Below, piece by piece: positions 1 to 10,177 of a stretch of DNA of 64,000 bases; position 1 is the first letter of the stretch; each line of letters opens with the position of its first letter. The notes under the pieces are model-generated. The model was not told where the DNA came from. It ran no database searches and saw only the letters and a list, made by a program, of their open reading frames with translations. Position numbers and translations under genes: made by a program. This DNA is from Conoideocrella luteorostrata (taxonomy: Eukaryota; Ascomycota; Sordariomycetes; Hypocreales; Clavicipitaceae): positions 1-64,000 of the forward strand of contig JASWJB010000107.1 of NCBI GenBank assembly GCA_032433595.1, in the 5' to 3' direction.

Positions 1-414
1 GGAAACGGCCAGCCGTCAACCGAGAGCGTATGTGATGCTCCGGCATACACTGTTGGATTTGCCAATAAGCAAACTTGCGGCCACTGCGAGACACTTGCCG
101 TTGGTGAATTAGCCCCAGTTGCTGGCGCTAATACACTCGCTGTAGCTCAAGAGAGCCACTGATCTGTTTTGGTTTCACACCGTTTAACCCCGCTTCAGCC
201 TTTGGATCGTTCCGGTAACTAAATGTCAATCCAATTCGCTCTCCGTATTTCGCTAACTCCCGTGACTCTCTTTTCACTGTATAATGAAATGTGTTGATGA
301 GAGTTGAATTGTGCCGATTCACTCGCGGGTATTGTCGCGACTGCAGATTGTAGAGAGAAAGAGGCCTCTAGATATCCTGTCAGGGTTGAGCTGCGCTCTC
401 CATTTCATGCCAAC
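1..414. other. Non-coding left edge / 5' region of HET gene
   Basis: No supported gene. The open frames here lack an ATG or are very short. The right part is the presumed promoter and 5' leader of the HET-domain gene; no convincing TATA box was seen. Confidence 0.5.
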
Positions 415-2696
415 ATGTCGCCGCCGCCTCTTCAGGGGTCCGGCACAACTGCTGCCGACAGTTTATGTGACAGTTGCAAGTCAATCAATATCGATAAGCT
501 GATTGAAACAACTCAGCGCCATTCTTATCCTCCACCAGACAGGGGAGGGTGTGGAACACCAACCTGGTATCCTCACGTTGTGCTCAGGAATGCCTCCCTC
601 TTGTTCCAGCGCCCAGGCGGAAGTGGCAGCTGCCAACTCTGCAAGTTCATAGCGTGCCAGGTCGGAGAAAAACAAGACGGAAATTTCGCGATGTCAATGC
701 CTTTGGAAATGGCCCTGTCGTTGCCGCCGCCGACGCGTTACCACTTTTACTATCGAGATACAACCAAGTACAGGTTCCTGCAAGGAGAAGATGGGTTTCA
801 TCGCGAGTTCAATCCCTACACTGGCGTTGGAAAAGAACTCGAGGATGTTAGGTCTATTTCCACATTAAAAGAGTTTTCGGGACGGCCTGTCACAATCAAT
901 GTGGCGTCCCGTGCAGGTGCGGTGATGCTCTACGATCGATCATGACGTCCTCGCGCAATGGCCTTATGTTCTAATGTTTGTTATCAGGAAGCCATGCGTC
1001 TACCAAAATCCCTCGTACGCTGGTCGCTGAACGTGGAACCCAGGCAAATTTTGACCAGATGAGGTTATGGCTACGCGAGTGCCGCGATGCGCACTCCAAA
1101 TGCAGGATTGGCATTGACCGGCAGGGGTTACAGGCTACGCCAAAGCTCCCTTCGAGAGTGATTGATGTGGGCACATTGGACTCGGAAGAGGTGAGACTCT
1201 TTAGCAATCAACTCGGTATCACAGGCAAATACGCTACTCTGAGCCATCGGTGGAAAGCCAATGGCCTCGTCGCGCTAACAATGGCTTCGTTTTCCACTCT
1301 CACCACAGGCTTTTCCATGACTAGTATTCCCAAAACCTTTCAGGATGCCATCACAGTGACAAGACAGCTCGGATTACAATATCTCTGGATTGACACCTTC
1401 TGTATCGTCCAAGATGACCCGCAAGACTGGGCCATTGAATCAGCACGCATGGGCGACATCTACGAACATGCAGAGATTAATATTGCGGCCACATACGAAG
1501 CGGATGAGGATTGCGGGTTCTTGTCTTCGGGCACTCAGGGCCAGGAAACAATACGTCTCCCCTGTGCCGACTGTGGACAGGATGGTTGTATTTCGTTCAC
1601 AAATCAGTCAGACAGCAGCTTCTACCAAAATGTGATTCAGGCTCACCTGAATAAGAGGGGCTGGGTCTTCCAGGAGCGGCTCCTTTCTCGAAGAACCCTA
1701 CATTTTGCAAGCGATCAAGTCTACTGGGAATGTGGGCAGCGCATCGTGTCCGAGGACGGACTGCAGCACAAAAACTATGACGACTCGCCAGAGACTGATC
1801 CCCAGCCGAGAAATGAGAATACGCATCTGATGCTGACTCTTAAGCACTACAATTTGGACGATACGAAAATTGTCTTGAAGAAGCATTTTGACTTTGAGCA
1901 CATAGGGCTGTCTTCGTCACCATCGTCATCAAATCAACCGAGTACACCGACAGGGCAAGATGAAGACGATCCTTGGACACACAAGGTGGTCTGGATGGAG
2001 GTCCTCCGCAGCTACACGAAATGCCAACTGAGTTTTCGCAAGGATAAGCTCCTCGCCCTGCGCGGACTGGCCTCAAAAATGTCTACACTGATGGGGGGCT
2101 GGCAACGGTACGCGGCGGGCCATTTCATTACTCTTGAATCTCTGCTCTTCACGGTCCAGGCACCCGGCGGACGGCCCATCCCAGCGCCGTGTTCCTCGTG
2201 GTCCTGCCTCTCAGTTGAGCCAACCATTGACTTCTACGACTGCCGTGGGGCATCGCCATGTGTTGAGCTCTGCTCATACGAATCATCCAACCCTTCACGA
2301 GAAGAGGACTTCACATGCCTCATTTTGAAGGCACCCCTGAAACGGGTTTCGCGAGGCCCGCCAAATGGCGAGGGAGAGGCATCCAAACCCCGCCATTTCT
2401 CCATGTTTTACTTCTCCGAGACGCAGTATGGAAAATTCCAAAAGACGCTGGGGCCGATTGTGTTTGACGATGCCGACGTCACGCCAAAGGAGTTTTGGAT
2501 AGTACCGATGTTTCGCGTCTTACCCCACCGTCTGGTGGGCAACCAAGTTATGGCAGAAAACTGTGTTGTTCTGGCGTTGGAGACGTCTGGGAAGAAGCGG
2601 GATGGTTATGAGGAATTTCGTAGAATTGGTATCGGGCATGTGTATCTTTCTGGAGTATTCAAGGACCAAACCGCCACAGAGTTTGCCCTGTCATAG
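415..2696 (+). CDS. HET-domain (heterokaryon incompatibility) protein, 2 exons, 736 aa
   Basis: Exons 415-916 and 988-2696, joined across a 71-nt intron (donor GTGCGG, branch-like TTCTAATG, acceptor TATCAG) that preserves frame. The start is the first in-frame ATG; the frame upstream opens only with a TTG. The N-terminus has a Cys-rich segment (LCDSCKSINIDKL) common ahead of HET domains. The HET domain lies around residues 245-395 and shows YATLSHRW, the IPKTFQDAI helix, LQYLWIDTFCIVQDD, and the YEHAEINIAAT segment followed by DEDCGFLSSG. The remaining C-terminal ~340 residues have no recognised domain. HET proteins trigger cell death when incompatible fungal cells fuse; whether this one acts in that way is inferred from family only. 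It is convergent with the F-box gene at 2908-3843. Length is typical for standalone HET proteins. Confidence 0.9.
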
Positions 2697-2907
2697 TATA
2701 TAGAAGATATTGGGTAGAATGTCTCACCCGACACTCTCACCCGACACGATGCAGAACAGTTGCGATTGGTGTTGTAGCGTCGCGCGTTGAACACGAACAA
2801 GCAAAATCCTGCTCCGCGGCAAAGAACGGCCAGCTGTGCAGGATAAATGAAGCGAGCAATATAAATACGAAAAAATTTTCACGAAAATTTAAGGAACACT
2901 TCATTAT

Positions 2908-3843
2908 CTACCCCTCGTCGTGCTCTCTTTCAAAGAACGAGGCGCCACACATGATATTCCAAAACTCTTTATCCTCCTCGGGCATAACCCTCGGGCAACA
3001 CGCCAAGGGACTGTGCAGCTGAACAAACAGCTCGGCGCCCATCTCGTCGACCTCCGAAATGCTCTCTGCGCCCTGCACGAAATCGCGATACCCAGGTAGG
3101 GCCTGCACGCATGCCGCGTCAATGTGCTCAGACCGCACATTTCCCTCTGCCGGGTGAAGCACCTGGAACCGACGAGGCTGATCACCACGGCACACCCAAT
3201 GCAGGACAATGACATACAGATCAAGCATCCGCATCCCGCGCGGGTACTCTCGAAGCTGGACGTGCTGACGGTACAGCTGGAGTTTGGAGTACACCGTCTG
3301 TACTGCGACCCGCGTTATCGGCGGATGGGATACGTGCAGGTCCAGCCATGATGCGCCTTTGCGGAAGAACGGATTGTCATGCCCCCGGGCGAGAAATGGC
3401 AAGCATGATTCGAACCGCGTGGATGCCCGAGTCACTTCAAACCAGTTTTTGCTGAGCTCGGCCGACGCCGTGATTTTGATGGTGTCCACCCAGCGAGGCA
3501 GCAATTTGTCAATGAGCGGGTTGAGTTCACGGCTGTGTTTGCGGCCTGCGTCGGACAAGACCGGCGTGGTGCTGGCAGTGAAGAGATGACGCGTAAGACT
3601 CGGGGAGGACGCAATTACTGCGCGCCAGGTCTTGCAAACCCTCTGGACGGTGAACAGGGTCCGCTGGTCCAGATTTTCCAGAACAAGCGATAGTAGCTCG
3701 GCGATTTCGAAAATTTGATGCGCCTGTTTCGCGGCCCTGTGTTCCGGCGGCTGGCGGGGGAGCTGTGAACCAGAATGAGGTGGCTTGAGTCGACGTGAGC
3801 CGAACCTCGCCGCCAGCCAGGCACCGAATCCAAGACTCGCCAT
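2908..3843 (-). CDS. F-box protein, 311 aa
   Basis: Single-exon frame. I chose the ATG at 3843; the frame extends upstream to 3912 but opens there only with GTG. An F-box is visible at about residues 44-88 (IFEIAELLSLVLENLDQRTL followed by FTVQRVCKTWRAVI), the usual site for binding Skp1 in SCF ubiquitin ligases. The rest, about 220 residues, contains conserved-looking Trp/Pro-rich stretches (for example NPFFRKGASWLDLHVSHPPI), typical of the large fungal family of uncharacterised F-box proteins, but no known substrate-binding repeats. It is convergent with the HET gene, with 211 bp between stop codons. The substrate is unknown. Confidence 0.8.
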   Translation of the reverse strand: MASLGFGAWLAARFGSRRLKPPHSGSQLPRQPPEHRAAKQAHQIFEIAELLSLVLENLDQRTLFTVQRVCKTWRAVIASSPSLTRHLFTASTTPVLSDAGRKHSRELNPLIDKLLPRWVDTIKITASAELSKNWFEVTRASTRFESCLPFLARGHDNPFFRKGASWLDLHVSHPPITRVAVQTVYSKLQLYRQHVQLREYPRGMRMLDLYVIVLHWVCRGDQPRRFQVLHPAEGNVRSEHIDAACVQALPGYRDFVQGAESISEVDEMGAELFVQLHSPLACCPRVMPEEDKEFWNIMCGASFFEREHDEG

Positions 3844-4308
3844 CGGGTGAATGGTACCTATGGCATAACAAGAGATTCGGCGTCTTTGTCGATGGATCGC
3901 TTGCAGTTGCACGGTTATGCTTCAGCAGCGAGATGTTGTCGATGTTGTCTGACACGATCCAAGTGGGGCGCCAGGCAGAACAACCACAGACATACGGAGT
4001 AGTTACAACATGAACCACCTATGGTTTCGCCAGCGAATGAACAGACGGGACGCCAGGGTGACTGTCTCGCACTAACAGCCAAGCTGCTCTTGGTCATGTT
4101 GTGTTCAGATATCGCTCGCAGTGTTGAGCACCACGTTCTTTGTTGAGCAAATAGACCTTGATTGCTGTCTCTCAACTTTTGGACCAAAAGAGCTATGGTA
4201 TAAGAAGTAGCGTAGCCACAGGCGACTGTTCATGGGACAAGAGCCAACAATGCCTGAGTGAAGAACATTATAAGTAATTCATAGATATCCTAGTTCCACG
4301 TGTTGGCG

Positions 4309-4316
4309 TATAAAAT
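4309..4316 (+). promoter_or_regulatory. TATA box (TATAAAAT) of the 88-aa gene
   Basis: TATAAAAT lies 105 bp upstream of the ATG at 4421. A leader rich in A and C follows, as is common in expressed fungal genes. It supports the small gene being real. Confidence 0.45.
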
Positions 4317-4420
4317 ATCGAGCTCCCTTTTCTTCAAATACAGAAACTTGCAAACACACTAAACACTATCTTACGTTTCGTTAGCTTTTGCCCTTCACCG
4401 CGTCATATCTCTTGCATATC

Positions 4421-4687
4421 ATGACCGCAGTGGAAAGACCGCGACGCCCTGTGCCTATCACGATCGGAGCTGATAAGGATACTTATCGTCTTTCCGTCTT
4501 GGCAAAAGACGAGAAATTGATAATGGAGCACCTCAACTATTCAACACGACTGTTTCCAGAAGAAGGGATAAGGCCATTTCCGTTTGGGGCCGAACCAGAG
4601 GATCGCATAGCTCTCCGCCGTGCACATGAGGCCAAAAATGGAGAGGAAGTGATTAGAATCCTGGGAAAGTATTTTTCCATGCGATAA
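4421..4687 (+). CDS. Small hypothetical protein, 88 aa
   Basis: ATG at 4421; the frame reaches further upstream only through a TTG at 4388. The product is soluble and charged, with no signal peptide or membrane segment: MTAVERPRRPVPITIGADKD and then a mixed helical part ending ILGKYFSMR. I do not recognise a family. Support comes from the TATA box at 4309, an A/C-rich leader, and amino-acid composition like a normal protein (balanced charge, few Cys, hydrophobic residues spaced as in helices). It is isolated, with more than 500 bp of non-coding DNA on each side. It could also be a chance frame. Confidence 0.45.
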   Translation: MTAVERPRRPVPITIGADKDTYRLSVLAKDEKLIMEHLNYSTRLFPEEGIRPFPFGAEPEDRIALRRAHEAKNGEEVIRILGKYFSMR

Positions 4688-5309
4688 AGTGTAAATTAAC
4701 TCCCAAGAGCCTCCCCGGCGCTTCATGCTTCAAACAGCCACGGTTAATGCGTGCAAGCCTGTTTCTATGTTTGGGTCTTGAGGTGCGAATTCACAGACTT
4801 TAACTTACTATGTCATGTATTGCATCTACCCACGCCCACCGCGTCGCAGTGGAGCGAATTTGGCGAATACACTAGCACTTCATAATGATTCTCATGATGT
4901 ATCGTTCGCTGTGAAGTGGGTTTCTTCATTGTTCTACAATGGCTTCTAAACATGGTGGCGATTGGTGACGCAGAGATGAATTTCACGACACGCAGGCTTA
5001 GCAGTGTGGGTAACCAAAGGCATTGATTGGGATGAGGAAAGTCGGGTGATAAATCGTTATCAAAAAGTTTTGCGTCCCTCGTTTCTCGTGTTTCTCTACT
5101 TAGATAGCAGTCACTGCCGATTATTGTTGCTCCGTTGTAGTTTTTATACGCGACAGCCGCCATCGTCCTTGTTTGTCAGTTTCACTTTTCACATGTGATG
5201 TGACGTTCGCTACCAGCTATCTCTTATCAACAAATGCTTGCTACGAAGCAACCACAAGTCATCGTATACGTGAGAGTGTAAAAGCCCAGACGTTAGCTCA
5301 TCTCCCCGG
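4688..5309. other. Intergenic, nothing recognised
   Basis: Separates the 88-aa frame from the 3' end of the 924-aa gene on the minus strand. Only short frames are present and no repeat was seen. Confidence 0.4.
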
Positions 5310-8289
5310 TTAAACACTACCAGGCACATCAAAATACTCCGGCACCCTACACAGAACCAACTCTGCCGCCTCCTTGTCTTCGTGTCCCTGAAGTCTCGCA
5401 AACGACCACTGTAGAGTCGCCATGGAAACATAATCAGGATGCCCTCCATCGTATTGGCCCCCCGTCCCCTGCACATGTTCCACATATGCCTTTGCCCTGC
5501 GGCAATTCAGCACCGCGAGGGCCTGGTTGCACACTCGGCAGCTGCAATTCTCCCAGGGAGTGTCGCTGCTCTTGTTCTCGCCATTCAAGTGCTCCTTCAG
5601 CCTCTTCTTCACCAGCTTCCAGCGACTGGTGAAGAGGGCCTGGGATTGCATGAACGGGGCAGATGCGAGGAGCGCTTGCATGAGCGGGTAGGAGTTGCCC
5701 TCGGTGTTTCCCGGCGTGCCTCTCAAGTCTTGATCACTCAGGCGGATGACGTTTCCGTCGCGGCGCACGTCGTGGCGAGAGCGCGACCAGGTGGTTGGCT
5801 GAGGGTTCCAGTGCCGTCTGGTGAGCGGGACGCTGACGGGCAGTTTGGAGAAGAACACTGACGTCATGGAGCTTAGGTAGGCATGAAGAAGAAATGTGCG
5901 AAGCAGGACGCCCAGACGATTCGCTATCCAAGGCTTGCGGCCACAGGTTGAAAGGAATGTCTCGTAGCCGTGCTGAGCGAGCTCCCCGGTGGATTGGAAG
6001 GTGTAGAGTGACCGGGAGCGGTGGGCATGCATAGTCAGTATGGAGAGATTGTCGTAGGGGCAGTCGAGAAGGTGAGCGGTCAAAGTGCACTTGCGATCAT
6101 GTTTGTAGTTGAAGTAGCAGGTAGATTGGCTCTTCAGCAGGATCTCATCATGTGCAACGTCTTCCGAATGCCGGAACATGACATCGGGCGAATCACCTTT
6201 CGCGTCGGTCTTGAAACGAAGACTGGCGACGTGATCGATGATGTCTGCGCCATCTGTGTGAGGGAACCAGTCAAAGACGTTGACGGCCGTAGCCATGATG
6301 GTGGCTTTCCCGCCTTCGGGAACTGGGTTCGATACTAGACCTGCAAAACTCATCAGGTAGCGCAAACAGCCGGTTTGTTCGAAAGTCTCGAGGCAAGGCG
6401 GGATGGAGGGATACATGGTATTCCACTGGTCGTCCCAGTCGTCGCCGTTGATGAGCATTGCCTTGCAAAACTGCTGACAGTTGTTGCTTACACGACTGTA
6501 CTGCAATTTGACTCGGTTCATGAGCCGGTCGGCAAAGATGAGGAGCTTCGATTTGACATCTCGCTCGAAGTTTGTTTTCAGCAGCTTCACAACACTGTCC
6601 GCGCAGCTCAGCAGCAGATCTCTGCTCTGGGTGCGGCTATGATCGGTCGAGTTCTCCGTCGACCACCGCTCTGCGACTTGAAGAAACTCGTCGAGAATTC
6701 CGTCCTCCCTGCGGTCGAGATCGGTGGTATATCCAGAGAATATGCCGCCGAGGACCTGTTTTCGAAATGAAAGCCAGCGCCGCTGACGACGGGGTTTCTG
6801 AGACACGTAGAGCTTTTTCTTGGGAGAGATGGAGTAGCAGGTGCCGAAAACCACCTCCTCTTGGGAGCCGTCCGGGAGATCAACGGCACGGAAAGCAGAA
6901 TCAGCTGCGAGTAGCTCCTCAACAGCTTTGGGAGAGCTGTTGCAGAACGCAGGCGGGTTTCGAAGAGATATGAATGCACCACCCGGACCAGGCCGCCTGA
7001 CAGAGGTCAGAAAAGAGACAACGAGACAAAGCATGAAGCTGGTGGAGCGGCGTCAGCTTACCTGGTAACGCCATTCTCGATCAGAAGCGGCCCAAACATG
7101 AGGGCAGTATGAGCATCACCGGCCGGAAACATTTTGCGCGTAGACGGCAACACCGAGGTGGCCTTCAGCGCGTTGTCGACGAAGTGCTCCCATGCAATGC
7201 TGCCCATGGCGAGCAACGACTTGCCCTTATTGGCATCTTCCCAGTCGTCCAGCTCCCTCGCAAACTCTTTCTCTTCGTCACTGGCATACGTAGAGAAGTG
7301 TCTGACAGCCCGTAGATGGTCGCGAGGATGCAGACAGTCGGGCAAGCATGCCGGGCAGACCGTGTAGTCCATGGGCTCGTCAAGATGGTCCATGAGGAAA
7401 GTGTAACTCGTGTTCAGCATTCTGTCGTCCTCTTCAATATCAAGACCCGCGAGGCGCTCAGTTTTCTGCAGCTTGACGCGGTTCCGGAGGATCGGACAGT
7501 CCCGGCAGCCCTTCACGCATTTGTAGTAGCTGAGTGAGCGGATGCAGTTGCGGCAGATGGAACATTGCACCGCCACAAATAGCAGCTTGTTGATCATGCC
7601 GCTGGACCGTTGCTCTGAGTGAGGCCGCTGTCCCCATGAGCGGAATGACGGGGGGCGGTGTTCCCGACAGATATCGACGTCCAGAAAGCCACTTGCCTGC
7701 AGCAGACTTCTGGCTCGTCTCTTTGGGAGAGGTTCTTTGAGGAACGCGGCTGAAAAAATCGTTAAAAGCCAAAAAAAAAAAAAAAAAAACACAGAAATAT
7801 GAAGATGAAGAGAAACAAAAAAAAGATACTATTCTACGTACCAACTCCATGTTTGACCGTCCAAGGGTCTACTTCTTCGTCGGGAGGCGCTCCGACCGGG
7901 GCTGGATTGACTCATGAGCATGTATTCAATTGGGGTTCGCTTAATCCTCACCACATACTCCAAATTCTTAACAAGTCATTGATAATTTGATCCTTCTCAT
8001 TGTCCAACAAAAGCCCGTCTGCTTCTTGCCGCGCCTGCTTTTCCTCCTCGGTCGCCTCAGGGTGGATGCTTTGGATCTCGTCAAAGGCGACAATGAGAGC
8101 CGCGACTTCCTGCCTCACTCCCACCCAATACAGATCCTCCAACGTGTCGAGCAGCGAGCCTACAGGCGCATAGGACCCTTGCTCTGCGCGTTTTGCAGCG
8201 GGAACGGGAACTTCAGCCCAGTTGCGATCGAGCTGGTCCTCGTGGGACAGTGGCGAAACAAGATCGTCAAAATTCAGCGAAGTCATCAT
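5310..8289 (-). CDS. Uncharacterised Cys-rich protein with NCQQF motif, 4 exons, 924 aa
   Basis: Exons (minus strand) 8289-7959, 7910-7842, 7749-7062 and 6996-5310. Introns are 48, 92 and 65 nt with donors GTATGT, GTACGT and GTAAGC; the second contains an oligo-T tract. The 69-nt exon 2 is needed to keep frame and adds a Pro/acidic linker. The start is the ATG at 8289 (a second Met follows). Residues ~195-225 hold a Cys cluster (CSICRNC ... YKCVKGCRDCPILRN) and a second follows (CPACLPDCLH), suggesting metal binding. Around residue 347 is AGDAHTALMFGPLL and around 535 YSRVSNNCQQFCKAML. A conserved His segment followed by an NC-box recalls the LRAT/NlpC-P60 superfamily, but that is inference. 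The C-terminus has another Cys cluster (NCSCRVCNQALAVLNC). I recognise it as a type of large fungal protein without a known function. It is head-to-head with the lipase, 328 bp between ATGs. Confidence 0.75.
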
Positions 8290-8617
8290 GCCGGAGCGAT
8301 GCTGAGGAGGGAAATGAATGAAAAAATAAAATAAAAATATAAACGGGAGAAAGTGACCATATCCATGATAAGAACTACGAGAGGTTGTTTCGAGATGTAT
8401 AAGCAAAGTATATGGAATGCGTACGTGCTAATGTTGATGTAGTTAATACATGACTTGGCGACGCCGAATTATTGGCAATATCAGCCGCAGCTGAAACGCG
8501 GGTCTGGGCATCTCAAACCAGCCCAGCTCTTAAAGCCCACGATCCTTGGGGTCATGCACAATCTCCAAGCCTCAGGAATTTTATTCTTCACAGTTCAAAG
8601 TTCACTATTTTGTCAAA
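8290..8617. promoter_or_regulatory. Shared divergent promoter region (924-aa protein / lipase)
   Basis: A 328-bp gap lies between the ATGs of two genes transcribed away from each other. No TATA box was recognised on either strand. Co-regulation is possible but is inference. Confidence 0.4.
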
Positions 8618-10177
8618 ATGAGACGAAAATCGCCATTTGGCCTCTTTGCCCGCTTCTCGCGCAACAAGACGTCTGTCGCGACAACCGGGGTCGCGGTTGG
8701 CACGTCAGGCGTCGTAACGCAAATATCGCAGAGTAAGAACTCGTCGGCCATGTCAAAGAATTTACAAGCGGCATCGGTGGAATTGCATGATTATCTCGAA
8801 ACCATAGATGACGATGGTTAGCGCAATCTCGCCCGCTCGTCCGAGCTCTATTTGCTGATTGCAATTAGTCTCCGCGCCTCCCGATGCAACGTCGATGAGC
8901 CGGTGGATTGAGAAGACAGCCAGATACTCCAATTCTTCATATGAAGACGGCGCTCTGCTGAAAGTAGCTTTAATGTAACTAAAGATGTGCATACATTCCC
9001 ACTGGCAAGTAAAGTCTGTACTGACCAGAGCAGTCCGTCATCTCATCATGCAATCATCGACCTTGCCGCAGTTTGCTCGAAGCTTGTCTACGGCGGAACC
9101 ACCACATCAATCAAGCTCGTTCATCCTGACCGATTCGTTTCTGAGGGCCCGGCGCTTAATCTAGCTCCCGATGCACTTTTCGGTACTGTGAAGGCGACGA
9201 GCATACGGCTTTTGAGATTAGATCTTACTGGCAAGGGGCTTCCGACTCCTGTCATCGTGGTAGCCATTCGCGGAACCGTGCCCATCAGAGACTGGGCTGT
9301 CAACCTCAACCACAACCAAGACAAGACCGAGACCACCGATTTTCTGGTAATGATGCCGTGTTCAGAATGCATGCTGTATAGCTAACGTTTTCATCAGGGC
9401 CGCGCCGAGGCAAATCAGCCGTACAGAGCACACGCCGGGTTTCTCGAATCTGCTCGCCAGACTGCCGCTCCGCTTGCCGATTCCTTGTTGAGAATACTGC
9501 TGGACTCTTGCCTTTCGGACTCGCCGGCGGCGCCGCAGCTTCTTCTCACTGGGCATTCCGCCGGCGGTGCAGTGGCGAGCATGCTCTACGCTCATATGAG
9601 TTCTCTGCCTGGCACTCAAGATCAAGCCCCCCGATCCTCTCTTCAGACCACTGCCTCTAAATTTTCCGCCATGCACCTCGTTACATTTGGAGCTCCTCCT
9701 GTCACATCGCCGCCGATTGCGTATCCCAAAAGATCGGCCCATTACGCTCAAGGAAGCTGCGAAAGTGTACCCCATCAACCCGCATTTTACGCCATTGTCA
9801 ATGAGGGAGATCCAATTCCACGCTGTGATGACAAGTATATTGGCGCACTGCTGCGCGTGTTCGTGTCAGTTAGCCCATCAGAACGTTCTGCTCCTCCAAG
9901 TTCTTCCTTGACATCCCAGTTTGCCGGGATAAGTGTATGCGACGCGACTATGTTTTGCGATTTGCCGAAAATGGAGTTGCGAAACGCCGGCAAGCTTCTG
10001 CTCATTCGGAAAAGCATACAAAGCAGCTTGACAACAGACAAGCCAAGGCTCTGGGACATACCGAACGATGGCGAAGGGTCTCTAGAAAGCATGCTATTTG
10101 GGAATCCGAGGTTACATCCTATGAGAGTGTATCTAGAACGGCTGAGGCTTGCAGATAAAAAGCTACCTCTGAGCTAA
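8618..10177 (+). CDS. Class 3 lipase-like alpha/beta hydrolase, 4 exons, 465 aa
   Basis: Exons 8618-8816, 8869-8974, 9034-9346 and 9398-10177. The last intron (51 nt) is textbook, with branch GCTAAC and acceptor ATCAG; the acceptor of intron 2 could be 9031 or 9034, both in frame. The protein carries the Lipase_3 features in order: IDLAAVCSKLVYGG, the strand VIVVAIRGTVPIRDWAVNLN, AHAGFLESARQ, the nucleophile elbow LTGHSAGGAVAS (Ser near residue 259), FGAPPV, VNEGDPIPR (Asp near 344), and a candidate catalytic His in LHPMRVYLERL near 445. It has no signal peptide, so it is probably intracellular; substrates would be acylglycerols or phospholipids. The N-terminal ~100 residues (short exons 1-2) are basic then Ser-rich and are the least certain part of the model. 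Confidence 0.85.
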
